Assembly (NCBI GenBank): GCA_030789695.1 | Contig: CM061134.1 | Coordinates: 65,919,481 to 65,983,480 of the forward strand | Length of the DNA: 64,000 nucleotides | Direction of reading: 5' to 3' | DNA from: Scilla litardierei | Taxonomy: Eukaryota > Streptophyta > Magnoliopsida > Asparagales > Asparagaceae | Shown: piece by piece, positions 47,560 through 58,640 of the stretch | How positions within the stretch are numbered: the first letter of the stretch is position 1 | Layout of the letters: the number at the start of each line of letters is the position of its first letter | Position numbers and translations under genes: made by a program | Notes under the pieces: model-generated | Told to the model about the DNA's origin: nothing | Database searches by the model: none | The model's input: only the letters and a program-made list of their open reading frames with translations

Positions 47560-47830
47560 GATAAGTCATCTTCAGTATAATGTTTTCATCTTCTGGTTGA
47601 TTATTCATCTTCTGGATGATTATTTCATCTTCAGGATGATGGTATCATCATAAGGATGATATTTTCATATTCGAGATGAGTATTTCATCTTTATGATGAT
47701 GGTATCTTCTTCAGGATGTACATTCATCTTCAGGATGATGTTATCATCTACAGGATGAGTATTTCATATTCAGGATGATAGTTTCATCTTCAGGGTGTCT
47801 ATTCATATTCAGGATGATGGTTTCTATAAG
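47560..47830. repeat. TTTCATCTTCAGGATGATGG minisatellite
   Basis: About eleven degenerate units of 22-27 bp share TTCATCTTCAGGATGATG. Each unit contains CATC...GATG and so can form a small hairpin. It is part of the internal sequence of element D. Confidence 0.85.
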
Positions 47831-48702
47831 TCAAGTTGCCTAGGTCATTCGTATCATATTTGATAGATAGGCTTAAACAGATAATTCGGTATACGCTTCA
47901 GGAGATCCGATGAGATTTGAGTTATTTACAAAAATGAACTCAAATCTTTTCTTTTGCTCTTATAAAGATGCAAAGCACAACCTAAAGTAGGAGTCCTCTA
48001 AGGTACTTTATTGGTTGTATTTTATTTTATTTATCATATGATAGATGTCCCAAAAATCTATCCAGGTAATAAGAAAAATTTATGAGGTAATGTTGTCACA
48101 ACATCCATATCAACATAGACCAAAATTTCATTTGCCTATCGTATGGGTTTTTCGCAATTATGACCAGGTAGTCTGATGCATCATATTTATATATTTGTAA
48201 GTGAGTTAAGCTCATCTTACTAGATTATTACCGGAGTTCAGCGAATTTAACCACTAGGCTATAGCATAATGCTTATAGCATACGATTTTATTTATTTATT
48301 TTTCTGTTTATACAATACTCATATAACCACATGTTTGATATCTTTTGATATCAGGACTTCAGGTCCAAACACATCACATTTCATAAGTGAGTCCAGCTCA
48401 ATTTATTATTGCCTCGTTCCACATAATTTTGGCCAATCTCTATTGCTTCAGGCAACAAAGTGTGGAGACGATATTTATAATTATCATTTAAATGGCAAAA
48501 ATGAAACGTGAGTTATTATCGACAAGTGTGTTTTTATTATCCAAACACCTCCCCATGTACGTACATTATACATTTATATTTCAAATTATTCATGATTCAT
48601 CTCTTCAGGAGGTTCTGGAAAATGGAGAGGATATGAAACTGAGCTCAGTTTCCTGTGGTGGTATTGTTTAAAGGTCTCAATGAGTTATATTTCTCATTGA
48701 TG
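47831..48702 (-). other. Element D internal sequence up to element C
   Basis: AT-rich, no domains. GATGTCCCAAAAATCTATCC near 48,045 resembles GACGTCCCAAAAATAATTATC near 59,925 on the other side of C, suggesting internal repeats in D. Confidence 0.45.
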
Positions 48703-49225
48703 TGTAACGGTCGGTATTTCTAGGCATCTGATTTTGTTTGTATGTCCGTATTTTGTTTTGATTGTCTGGGTAATTTCGTGCGCGAGTCCTATTCCTACGC
48801 GTCGACGCGAGCGCGACTCGGATTTTTACTTGTTACCATGGCGTGATTAATTAAATCTTAACCCTAATTAATTATCCCTAATTAATTTATTGATTAACCT
48901 ACCTAACCTATTGAATCCCACCGAATGTATCGGTGAGATCCAACTAACATTTTTATTCCACTTCCCCCACAGCCAACCTCCCCCTTCAATGTGTCCCCCT
49001 TCTCTGTTGGTATTTCTTCATCAGCATACCCAAGGCCTCATCAACGCATCAAGAAACCAAATCAAACCCCTCAGCCACAAATCCCAAACCAAATCAAAAC
49101 AACTTTCAGCCAACAAATCCACATCCAAAAATCAAACCAGAAAATCAAATTGAAAACAGAAGTTGAGAGGAGAAGAGAGAGATCTGAAATCATTTCAGAT
49201 CAAATCCATCCAAATACAACAAACC

Positions 49226-49323
<98 letters not shown>

Positions 49324-51117
49324 CCATGCCCTCTCCCCTGTGCCGAGCCGCAGCCGCCCTCTACAACCGCCGCCGCCGTGCCCTAGCAGGCCGCCGCCGC
49401 TCCAGCAGGCTCCGCGCGCCTCCCCGCAGTGACGACGCGCGCTGTCGCCCCTCCCTCAAGCCGCCTCTCCCCGCCCTAATCACTGCACGCGCTGCCCAGC
49501 TTCCCCTGCGAGCACGCCCCTCAGGCCGACGCCGCCCCTAGCCGCCGAAGTCCCTCTGCCGTGAGCCCCTGCAACAAAAAAAAGAAAGAAAGAAGGAGAA
49601 TAGAAGTCAGCTGCTGTAGGAAAAGAAAGAAAAAAAAGAAAGAAAGAAAACAGTAAAGAAGGAGAAAGAGATAAGGTATATAAATCTAAAAGCTTATTGG
49701 GTTTTAGTTAATGGGTTTGGGTATTAACCTATTGGGTTTGGGTGATATCTTATTGGGTTTAAGTTTGTGCTATTGGGTTTGGGCTGCTTGTGCTATTAAG
49801 ATATTTTTAGTTATTAAGATAGGGTGCCATGTTAATGGGTATTGGGTTTAAACCATATTATTGGGTTGGGTTTATTAAGACTAGTAAGTTAACCTAGGTT
49901 GTTAGTAATATTAGTAGGCTGTTAATTGATCAGTTGTGTTTGACTAGCCTAATATGTATGTTTAAATAACGCAGATACGTCGCGTAATTTTACATAAATT
50001 GCTTGGACATCTAAAATCATCCCAGGCAGGCAAGTGTGCTACCTTGACCGATTAATCTTTTAAAATTGTTACTTAATTCAAAAGTTGTATTCCCTTGCTT
50101 TAGAACGAATTAAATCTCGAAATGCTTCACTTCATGCCATACACACACTTGATTAAAACACACTCTTGAATTGCTTAGTACTATGGACATTGACGGAACA
50201 CTTTGAACAACTTGAATTCGTAAAAAAATCGTTTGCTTCAAGGCAAACATCTCGATTTCGTGAACACGTGCATTCGTGATTAGGCTGGCCCGTGTTCAGC
50301 ACATTCTTGGGTGGGGTTAGGGTTGAGCGGCTACTAAGCGTATGCAGGGGTCATGTCTTCAAGAACACCACCTATACGGTGGGTTAGTATCAATCGCGAT
50401 TATACCCCCGCGAGAAGAATGACTTACTCATCACGTCTTACAGGCGAGAACCCTAAGCATGATAGATAAACATTGCATGAAAATGGAAATAATTGTCACA
50501 AATTTACTCGCACTTTATAACTGTCACATTTGCTAGAACTGCTAAGTTGCTTTAAATTTCGTAGAACTGCCATGCTTAAAAGTGTTTTACTTTCTTTAAA
50601 TTGTCTTAACCATGTTGTAAACATCTTGCGCAAAAATTTCATATTATTACACCTTGCCTTGGGTCTTCTAACCTTTCCTTGCAGACCCTTGCTGACATAC
50701 ATTCGTATTTTTGGAATGTATGTCAGATCCCGAGCCTACATATCAGGAGGATCTGTTCGAGACGCCTGACTTGGAAAGTCAGGAATTTGCTGTTGACGCT
50801 GAGTCACTCCCCGCGGAGGACTAGAGCCCAAACTGTTGCTGTTTCCACTGGATTGCTATTTGTATCTTTATTGATGTATGTCTGTGTTGTATTTCTTTGG
50901 CCCTGCTGAGGCTTTGTCTTGTATTTTTATTTCTGTATGCGAACTTCTGGGTTGTGGCATGTAATTTAATAATGTTTTTATTTGTTTCTGAAAAGAAAGC
51001 AAGAACTCTGCAAGTTGTTATCACAGACGCGTAATGAACTCGAGCCTCACTGCTCTAGTTCACGCGGACCTTTGTAACGCAATCGCTTCCACCGTTCCAG
51101 GGAAGCGGGGCGTTACA
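48703..51117 (+). mobile_element. 5' LTR of element C
   Basis: A 2,415-bp LTR, TGTAACGGTCGG ... GGGGCGTTACA. It contains a (CT)n tract at 49,231-49,320, a GC-rich stretch after it (49,325-49,560) and repeated TATTGGGTTTGGG units (49,695-49,870). ORFs in the CT/GC part are low-complexity and are not genes. Confidence 0.93.
49231..49320. repeat. (CT)45 microsatellite in C 5' LTR
   Basis: About 90 bases of CT repeat. The 3' LTR has about 60 bases at 56,402-56,461, so the tract changed length after insertion. Confidence 0.97.
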
Positions 51118-51125
51118 GGGTTTAG

Positions 51126-51141
51126 TGGTGGCCCATGCAGG
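51126..51141 (+). other. Primer-binding site of element C, tRNA-Ile type
   Basis: TGGTGGCCCATGCAGG lies eight bases after the LTR. Its reverse complement, CCTGCATGGGCCACCA, fits the 3' end (with CCA) of plant tRNA-Ile(AAU) as I know it, over 16 bases. The initiator-Met PBS used by the other elements here is absent. The match to tRNA is from memory and needs a database check. Confidence 0.75.
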
Positions 51142-51241
51142 TCTTGCATCTGCGAAAATTCAGAACAATAAGAATGTTATTTTTAGCCAAACATCTAGAA
51201 CAACCATGTGTAGGAGGTTGATTGAGGTTTTCTGTCTCAGT

Positions 51242-52349
51242 ATGGCAGGAAGACGCAACCCTCGACGTGGAGCCGATGCCGATGGAGTTAGAGACGATGG
51301 CATCCACCAGATCCTTGGGGTCATGAAGGAGATGCTTGAGGTTCAGCAGCAACTGATCCAGCAGGGACAGAAGGATGCACCAGTTGAACCACCGCCCCCT
51401 AAGGCAGAACCAGGAGTTAAACAGTTCCAGGAGTTGCAGCCCAAGAGCTTCTCTGGAAGAGAAGGGCCTCTAGGAGCTGATGAATGGGTTCAAGCGACTG
51501 AAGATAAGCTGAGTGCTGCACGTATTCCTCAGGCTGGATGGGTTGATGTAGCGAAACTACAGCCGACCGACAACGCCAGGAGCTGGTGGCAATTGGAGGA
51601 GAAACGTCTGGTCAGACCGATCTCTTGGGGCATGTTTAGGGAAAGGTTCGATGCTAAGTATTTTCCCAAAGCAGCCAAAAGAGAGCTTCAGCAACGTTTC
51701 GCTAACCTGGTCCAAGGAGATATGACCGTGGACGAGTATGAGGCTGAGTTTGCTATGCTTAGCCGTTTTGCACCTCACATGGTTGAAGACCCTGAATACT
51801 GTGCGTTTCAGTTTCGCAAGGGCCTGAATCGCAAGGTCCAAGCCTCGATGAGCTCGGCGAGACCGACGACACTTCAGGACGTTCTGGATTGTGCTCGTGA
51901 GCATGAGATTATGGAGAGACTACCCGAGGAACCTTCAGCTGGAACAGGCAAGCGCCCGATGGAGCCGCAGAGGAGTGCACCTAGGCATATGGTTCGTCCT
52001 GTTCACACTACCCAATTTAAGAGGCCAGCTGCACCTGGGCCCAGCCGAGTTCAGATGGTTTGCATCTACTGTGGCAAGCTAGGTCATATGAAGAAAGACT
52101 GCAGGAGGATGTTGAATCAGTGCTTAGTCTGTGGATCGCCCGCTCATGCTGCTAGAGACTGCCCCCTCAGCACTCGACCAGCACCCCCTGGAGCTCCCAA
52201 ACCCGCTCAACAGATGGGACCTACACCTGGACAGCGTGGACCACCTCTGGTTCCACAGAATCGGGCCTTTCAGCAGGCCAATCAGTCGAAGCGCCGGGTG
52301 TTTACCATGACCGCTGTAGAGGCAGAAGCTGAGGATGACGTGATCGCAG
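51242..52349 (+). CDS. Element C gag (first exon of gag-pol)
   Basis: Start ATG at 51,242 (MAGRRNPRRG). An upstream extension of the frame to 51,125 lacks Gag features and overlaps the PBS. The retrotransposon gag domain lies at residues of about 65-220 (EWVQATEDKLSAARI, FDAKYFPKAAKRELQQRF). Two zinc knuckles follow, CIYCGKLGHMKKDC and CLVCGSPAHAARDC, both CX2CX4HX4C and intact, near 52,060-52,165. If the RNA is not spliced, the frame ends at 52,360, three codons into intron 1. If spliced, it continues into protease. Gag would bind RNA and form the particle. No frame breaks are seen. Confidence 0.88.
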
Positions 52350-52432
52350 GTAACTTCTAGACCTAGTCGTCGATTTTATACATTCATGCTTGATTAGATC
52401 ACCATGCTTAACTTAGTTATATTATATCTTAG
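52350..52432 (+). other. Intron 1 of element C gag-pol (83 bp)
   Basis: GCAG|GTAACTT at the start and ATTATATCTTAG|GTG at the end. Removing 83 bp (not a multiple of three) joins gag to protease in one frame: ...DVIA, a split Gly codon, then VILVSSHP. The intron holds an in-frame TAG at 52,358. AT content is higher than in the flanking coding sequence. It is inferred from the sequence; splicing has not been observed. Confidence 0.75.
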
Positions 52433-54858
52433 GTGTCATCTTAGTTTCCTCTCACCCAGCCCTGACCCTATTTGATTCGGGGGCTTCCATGTGCATCATA
52501 TCCCGGAAGTTTGTATGTGAACATTCGATTCCCACCTTCACTCTTCCCAAGTGTTGGAACATCACCACTGGGAATGGTGTAGTGAAAGTCGCTCTGGGAT
52601 GTAGACCCTGTCCGTTGGTGATTAGTGGACATGAGTTATATGCTAACTTTAGTGTCCATGATCTACCCAACTTTGATGCTGTTCTCAGCATTGATTGGTT
52701 AGGAGCTTTCTATGCCACGATTGACTGTCACAGGAAGAAGGTGGTATTTGAAATTCCTGATCACCCGGTGTTCGAGTTCGTTAGTGGAGGTCGTTCGTTT
52801 GGACCAGTCAGATTCTGGGCCCAGCCGAGTGGACCGATTGTTGCATCTTTGATAGCTGAGCTAGAGAAACCTGCAGTAGTGCGAGATTTTGAAGACGTCT
52901 TCCCGGAAGACATTTCTGGACTGTCGCCTGATCGAGCGTTGGAGTTCGGCATTGATCTTATGCCAGGAGCTCAACCGATTTTGAAGGCGCCTTACCGCAT
53001 GGCTCCTGCAGAGCTAGAAGAGCTGAGGAAACAGTTGGATGAACTATTGGAGAAGGGTTTCATTCATCCTAGTGTTTCTCCCTGGGGAGCACCTGTTTTG
53101 TTGGTGAAGAAGAAGGACGGGTCGAGGAGAATGTGCATTGACTATCATGAGCTGAACAAGGTCACAGTGAAGAACAAGTACCCGTTGCCCCATATTGACG
53201 ACATCTTTGACCAGCTTGGTGGATCGAGAGTATTCTCGAAGTTGGATCTCCGGAGCGGATACCATCAGGTGAAAGTCAAGAAGGAAGATGTGTCCAAGAC
53301 AGCTTTTCGGACCAAGTACGGGCATTACGAATTTGTGGTTATGCCTTTCGGTGTGACCAACGCCCCTGCTGTGTTCATGAATGTCATGAACCTTATCTTC
53401 TATGATTTCCTAGATAAGTTCGTGGTGATTTTCATAGACGATATCCTGGTATACTCGAAGAGCGAGGAGGAGCATACCGAGCATTTGAGGATGGTCTTGG
53501 AGACGCTCCGTCATCATAGTCTATATGCCAAGTTCAGCAAATGCGAATTCTGGTTGGACAGAATTGCATTCCTTGGGCATGTAGTATCAGGAGCTGGTAT
53601 ATCAGTGGATCCGGAGAAGGTCAAGGCAGTCAGTGAATGGCCTACACCTCGTTCGGCATCTCATATTAGAAGTTTCCTTGGATTAGCAGGATACTATCGC
53701 AGATTCATCAAGGACTTCTCGAGGATAGCCGAGCCTATGACGAGATTGACGAGGAAGGATATCAAGTTCAGTTGGTCAGATTCTTGTGAGCAGGCATTTA
53801 GCACTCTGAAGGAGAGACTGACTACCGCGCCAGTCTTGGCTATTCCAGATAGAAGTGGAGGCTTCAAGATATTCTGTGACACATCAGGCAAGGGCCTTGG
53901 ATGTGTTCTGCATCAGCACAATCATGTGGTCGCATACGCTTCGCGTCAGTTGAGGATTCATGAGAAGAACTATCCGACCCATGATTTGGAGTTAGCCGCT
54001 GTCATATTTGCATTGAAGATCTGGCGACATTTCTTACTGAGTGAGCAGGTGAAAATCTTCACTGATCACAAAAGTTTGAAATACATATTTACTCAGAAGG
54101 AGCTGAATATGAGACATCGTCGATGGTTGGAATTGATGGCTGACTACGACATCGACCTTCAGTATCATCCAGGGAAGGTGAATGTCGTACCTGACGCTTT
54201 GAGTCGTCTACCCGAGGTGATGATTCTCACAGCTCAATGGGAGTTACAGCAGGATCTGCGAGGATCGTGCATAGAAGTTGTTTTACCAGGAGCCACCTCA
54301 TCGTTGATGAACATGCAGATTCAGTCGACGATTATAGACCGGATCAAGACTGCTCAAGCTGGAGATGTTAAGTTGCAGAAGATCAGAGAGCAGGTTGAAG
54401 CAGGACTTCGGACTGATTTTCTTATCCATGAGGATAGATCACTGAGATATGGCAGTAGGATCTGCGTACCTGCAGGGGATATCAGATATGAATTGATGAA
54501 TGCGGCTCACTGTTCACCTTATTCTATACATCCTGGAGGTACGAAGATGTACAAGGATCTTCGTCAGAATTTCTGGTGGCACGGAATGAAGAGGAGCGTG
54601 GCACGGAGCGTTGCCAAGTGTCTTGTGTGCCAGCAAGTGAAGGCAGAGCATCATCGCACTGCTGGACTGCTACAACCTTTGCCAATCCCAGAGTGGAAGT
54701 GGCAACACATCACGATGGACTTCGTGACTGGCTTACCTCGGAGCACCAGGCAGAATGACGCAATCTGGGTCATCGTTGATCGATTGACCAAGTCTGCGCA
54801 CTTCATACCATTTCGAGTAGGCCAATCCACGGAGATACTGGCGAGAAAGTATATGGAG
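52433..54858 (+). CDS. Element C pol: protease, RT, RNase H, integrase N-terminal part
   Basis: Intact frame between the two introns. Protease: LFDSGAS near 52,470. [22 protein letters not shown] near 53,100-53,160 and FIDDILVYS near 53,430. RNase H: from [15 protein letters not shown] near 53,870 to [14 protein letters not shown] near 54,170-54,210. Integrase zinc domain: H..H with CLVC near 54,505-54,630. Integrase core: the first Asp in MDFVTGLP near 54,715 and [10 protein letters not shown] near 54,775. The exon ends KYME at an AG|GTAGTG donor. Without splicing the frame stops at TAA, four codons into intron 2. The enzymes copy the RNA and insert the DNA. Confidence 0.88.
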
Positions 54859-54926
54859 GTAGTGATCTAACTCATACCTTTATGATTCTTTCTAGTATAG
54901 GTTGTGATGTGTAACATGTCGTGTAG
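54859..54926 (+). other. Intron 2 of element C, in integrase (68 bp)
   Basis: GGAG|GTAGTGATC at the start and CATGTCGTGTAG|GAG at the end. Removing 68 bp restores the usual integrase order [12 protein letters not shown] with no missing residue. A TAA lies in frame at 54,868. The length is near the lower limit for plant introns. Confidence 0.72.
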
Positions 54927-55829
54927 GAGATCGTACGACTGCATGGAGTTCCCGTGAGCATTGTATCTGCCCGAGATACGAGATTCACCTCTCAGTTCTG
55001 GAAGAGTCTGCAGACCAACCTGGGTACCAGTCTGAAATTCAGTACTGCGTATCACCCGCAGACTGATGGACAGTCGGAACGCACTATTTAGATATTGGAG
55101 GATATGTTGAGAGCCTGCATGTTGGATCTCAAAGGCTCGTGGGAGGATCATCTACATCTGGTGGAGTTCTCCTACAACAACAGCTATCAGGCGAGCATCG
55201 GCATGGCGCCATTTGCAGCTCTCTACGGGAGGAAATGTCGGTCGCCACTGAGTTGGGATGACATTGGTGATAGAGAGCTTTTAGGGCCAGAGATGATAGT
55301 CGAAGCGGTTGATGTTGTGCGAGATATCAGAGACAAGCTTCGGATCGCTCAGGACCGTTATAAGCATTGGGCGGATGCTAAACGGCGTCCTCTAGAGTTT
55401 CAGCCAGGAGATCATGTATTCCTGAAGACCTCCCCGAATCGAGGAGTGATCCGCTTCAGGAAGCGAGGCAAGCTTAGCCCGAGATACATTGGACCCTTTG
55501 ATGTGCTAGAGCGAGTTGGAGAGGTAGCTTATCGCTTAGCACTACCGCCATCCTTAGAGGGAGTTCATGATGTCTTTCATGTGTCTCAACTCCGTCGTTA
55601 TATCAGCGACCCTTCTCATGCTGTAGACTACTCTGAGATTACGGTTTGGCCAGATCTGACGTATGAGCAGCAACCGGCGGAGATTCTTGATCGACGCCAG
55701 AGAATCCTCAGGAACAGGACTGTTAGTCTAGTCAAGGTGATGTGGCCTCGTGACTCACCTGGAGAGTCCACCTGGGAGCGGGAAGATGAAATGCGAGAAC
55801 GTTATCCATATTTGTCCTCTGCTCTTTAG
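54927..55829 (+). CDS. Element C integrase C-terminal part with chromodomain-like end
   Basis: It continues the integrase core from EIVRLHGVP. The second catalytic Asp position reads VSARDTRF, where related elements have SDRD, so the Asp is Ala here. [10 protein letters not shown] carries the catalytic Glu. An in-frame TAG at 55,089-55,091 replaces a Gln-type codon (CAG to TAG). The rest is open: [14 protein letters not shown], the [19 protein letters not shown] block, [10 protein letters not shown] and a chromodomain-like [19 protein letters not shown]. It stops at 55,827. Two lesions make this copy unlikely to integrate by itself. Confidence 0.82.
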
Positions 55830-55860
55830 TGAATAAGAATTCCGAGGACGGAATTTTCCA

Positions 55861-55873
55861 AAGGTGGGTAGAG
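55861..55873 (+). other. Polypurine tract of element C
   Basis: AAGGTGGGTAGAG lies directly before the 3' LTR TGTAACGG, typical of Tekay-type elements. Confidence 0.85.
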
Positions 55874-56396
55874 TGTAACGGTCGGTATTTCTAGGCGTCT
55901 GATTTTGTTTGTATGTCCGTATTTTGTTTTGATTGTCCGGGTATTTTCGTGCGCGAGTCCTATTCCTACGCGTCGACGCGAGCGCGTCTCGGATTTTTAC
56001 TTTTTACCATGGCGTGATTAATTAAATCTTAACCATAATTAATTATCCCTAATTAATTTATTGATTAACCTACCTAACCTATTGAATCCCACCGAATGTA
56101 TCGGTGAGATCCAACTAACATTTTTATTCCACTTCCCCCACAGCCAACCTCCCCCTTCAATGTGTCCCCCTTCTCTGTTGGTATTTCTTCATCAGCATAC
56201 CCAAGGCCTCATCAACGCAGCAAGAAACCAAATCAAACCCCTCAGCCACAAATCCCAAACCAAATCAAAACAACTTTCAGCCAACAAATCCACATCCAAA
56301 AATCAAACCAGAAAATCAAATTGAAAACAGAAGTTGAGAGGAGAAGAGAGAGATCTGAAATCATTTCAGATCAAATCCATCCAAATACAACAAACC

Positions 56397-56464
<68 letters not shown>

Positions 56465-58267
56465 CCTCTCCCCTGCCCTCTCCCCTGTGCCGAGCCGCAG
56501 CCGCCCTCTACAACCGCCGCCGCCGTGCCCTAGCAGGCCGCCGCCGCTCCAGCAGGCTCCGCGTGCCTCCCCGCAGTGACGACGCGCGCTGTCGCCCCTC
56601 CCTCAAGCCGCCTCTCCCCGCCCTAATCGCTGCACGCGCCGTCCAGCTTCCCCTGCGAGCACGCCCCTCAGGCCGACGCCGCCCCTAGCCGCCGAAGTCC
56701 CTCTGCCGTGAGCCCCTGCAACAAAAAAAAAGAAAGAAAGAAGGAGAAGAGAAGTCAGCTGCTGTAGGAAAAGAAAGAAAAAATAAAGAAAGAAAGAAAA
56801 CAGTAAAGAAGGAGAAAGAGATAAGGTATATAAATCTAAAAGCTTATTGGGTTTTAGTTAATGGGTTTGGGTATTAACCTATTGGGTTTGGGTGATATCT
56901 TATTGGGTTTAAGTTTGTGCTATTGGGTTTGGGCTGCTTGTGCTATTAAGATATTTTTAGTTATTAAGATAGGGTGCCATGTTAATGGGTATTGGGTTTA
57001 AACCATATTATTGGGTTGGGTTTATTAAGACTAGTAAGTTAACCTAGGTTGTTAGTAATATTAGTAGGCTGTTAATTGATCAGTTGTGTTTGACTAGCCT
57101 AATATGTATGTTTAAATAACGCAGATACGTCGCGTAATTTTACATAAATTGCTTGGACATCTAAAATCATCCCAGGCAGGCAAGTGTGCTACCTTGAACG
57201 ATTAATCTTTTAAAATTGTTACTTAATTCAAAAGTTGTATTCCCTTGCTTTAGAACGTATTAAATCTCGAAACGCTTCACTTCATGCCATACACACACTT
57301 GATTAAACCGCACTCTTGAATTGCTTAGTACTATGGACATTGACGGAACACTTTGAACAACTTGAATTCGTAAAAAAATCGTTTGCTTCAAGGCAAACAT
57401 CTCGATTTCGTGAACACGTGCATTCGTGATTAGGCTGGCCCGTGTTCAGCACATTCTTGGGTGGGGTTAGGGTTGAGCGGCTACTAAGCGTATGCAGGGG
57501 TCATGTCTTCAAGAACACCACCTATACGGTGGGTTAGTATCAATCGCGATTATACCCCCGCGAGAAGAATGACTTACTCATCACGTCTTACAGGCGAGAA
57601 CCCTAAGCATGATAGATAAACATTGCATGAAAATGGAAATAATTGTCACAAATTTACTCGCACTTTATAACTGTCACATTTGCTAGAACTGCTAAGTTGC
57701 TTTAAATTTCGTAGAACTGCCATGCTTAAAAGTGTTTTACTTTCTTTAAATTGTCTTAACCATGTTGTAAACATCTTGCGCAAAAATTTCATATTATTAC
57801 ACCTTGCCTTTGGTCTTCTAACCTTTCCTTGCAGACCCTTGCTGACATACATTCGTATTTTTGGAATGTATGTCAGATCCCGAGCCTACATACCAGGAGG
57901 ATCTGTTCGAGACGCCTGACTTGGAAAGTCAGGAATTTGCTGTTGACGCTGAGTCACTCCCCGCGGAGGACTAGAGCCTGAACTGTTGCTGTTTCCACTG
58001 GATTGCTATTTGTATCTTTATTGATGTATGTCTGTGTTGTATTTCTTTGGCCCTGCTGAGGCTTTGTCTTGTATTTTTATTTCTGTATGCGAACTTCTGG
58101 GTTGTGGCATGTAATTTAATAATGTTTTTATTTGTTTATGAAAAGCAAGCAAGAACTCTGCAAGTTGTTATCACAGACGCGTAATGAACTCGAGCCTCAC
58201 TGCTCTAGTTCACGCGGACCTTTGTAACGCAATCGCTTCCACCGTTCCAGGGAAGCGGGGCGTTACA
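55874..58267 (+). mobile_element. 3' LTR of element C
   Basis: A 2,394-bp LTR, collinear with the 5' LTR, followed by TGATG. About 20-25 substitutions were noticed, plus CT-tract and poly-A length changes. Confidence 0.93.
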
Positions 58268-58272
58268 TGATG

Positions 58273-58640
58273 ACACGTGGTATGTCTTCATCCTTTGAGG
58301 ACATCCACTTCTGCTACTGGTGGATTGCATCCATTATTATTGGTATGTCAATCCTAGCTGGATTTTTAGCATCAGGGATGTGTGATTCTGACAATATTCA
58401 GATTGTCAGTTTAAATGTTTAAAAACTGTTTAACAGTTTCATAAGTGTGGATCTTCATGATCTCATCACATTCATGATATGGTCAATTGAGCTTCAGGCT
58501 TAGGGCAATAATTATGTTGAACCTAATACTGGAAAATTAAAGAATCCTAAATGTGAAGGATCTTCAGGATCTAACCTTCACTATCAATTCTTTATATGAG
58601 ACCCATCATGGCACAATCTATGAGATGTGCTCTAAATGCT
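58273..58640 (-). other. Element D internal sequence after element C
   Basis: Non-coding. CCCATCATGGCACAATCTAT near 58,602 resembles CCCGTCAGGCACGATCTATA near 59,193; both precede a two-hairpin module. Confidence 0.5.

Larger units (their letters stand above)
48703..58267 (+). mobile_element. Element C: Tekay-like Ty3/gypsy element with two introns
   Basis: A 9.6-kb insertion in element D with LTRs of 2,415 and 2,394 bp, flanked by perfect TGATG duplications (48,698-48,702 and 58,268-58,272). It carries gag, protease, RT, RNase H, integrase and a chromodomain-like C-terminus. The end of the coding region and LTR start (GAGGACGGAATTTTCC, then TGTAACGG) are like Tekay-type chromoviruses. LTR divergence is roughly 1% by eye outside the CT tract. 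The coding region is intact except for two short GT-AG introns, one stop codon and one changed catalytic residue. Confidence 0.93.

Noticed and set aside
47033..47608. Minus-strand ORFs in element D as possible pol remnants
   Set aside because: No RNase H, RT or integrase motif could be found; the sequence overlaps a structured repeat module.
49163..49541. ORFs with poly(Ser-Leu) and Arg/Pro/Ala-rich tails in the LTRs of element C (also 56,334-56,579)
   Set aside because: They are products of the CT microsatellite and GC-rich LTR sequence, with no domain.
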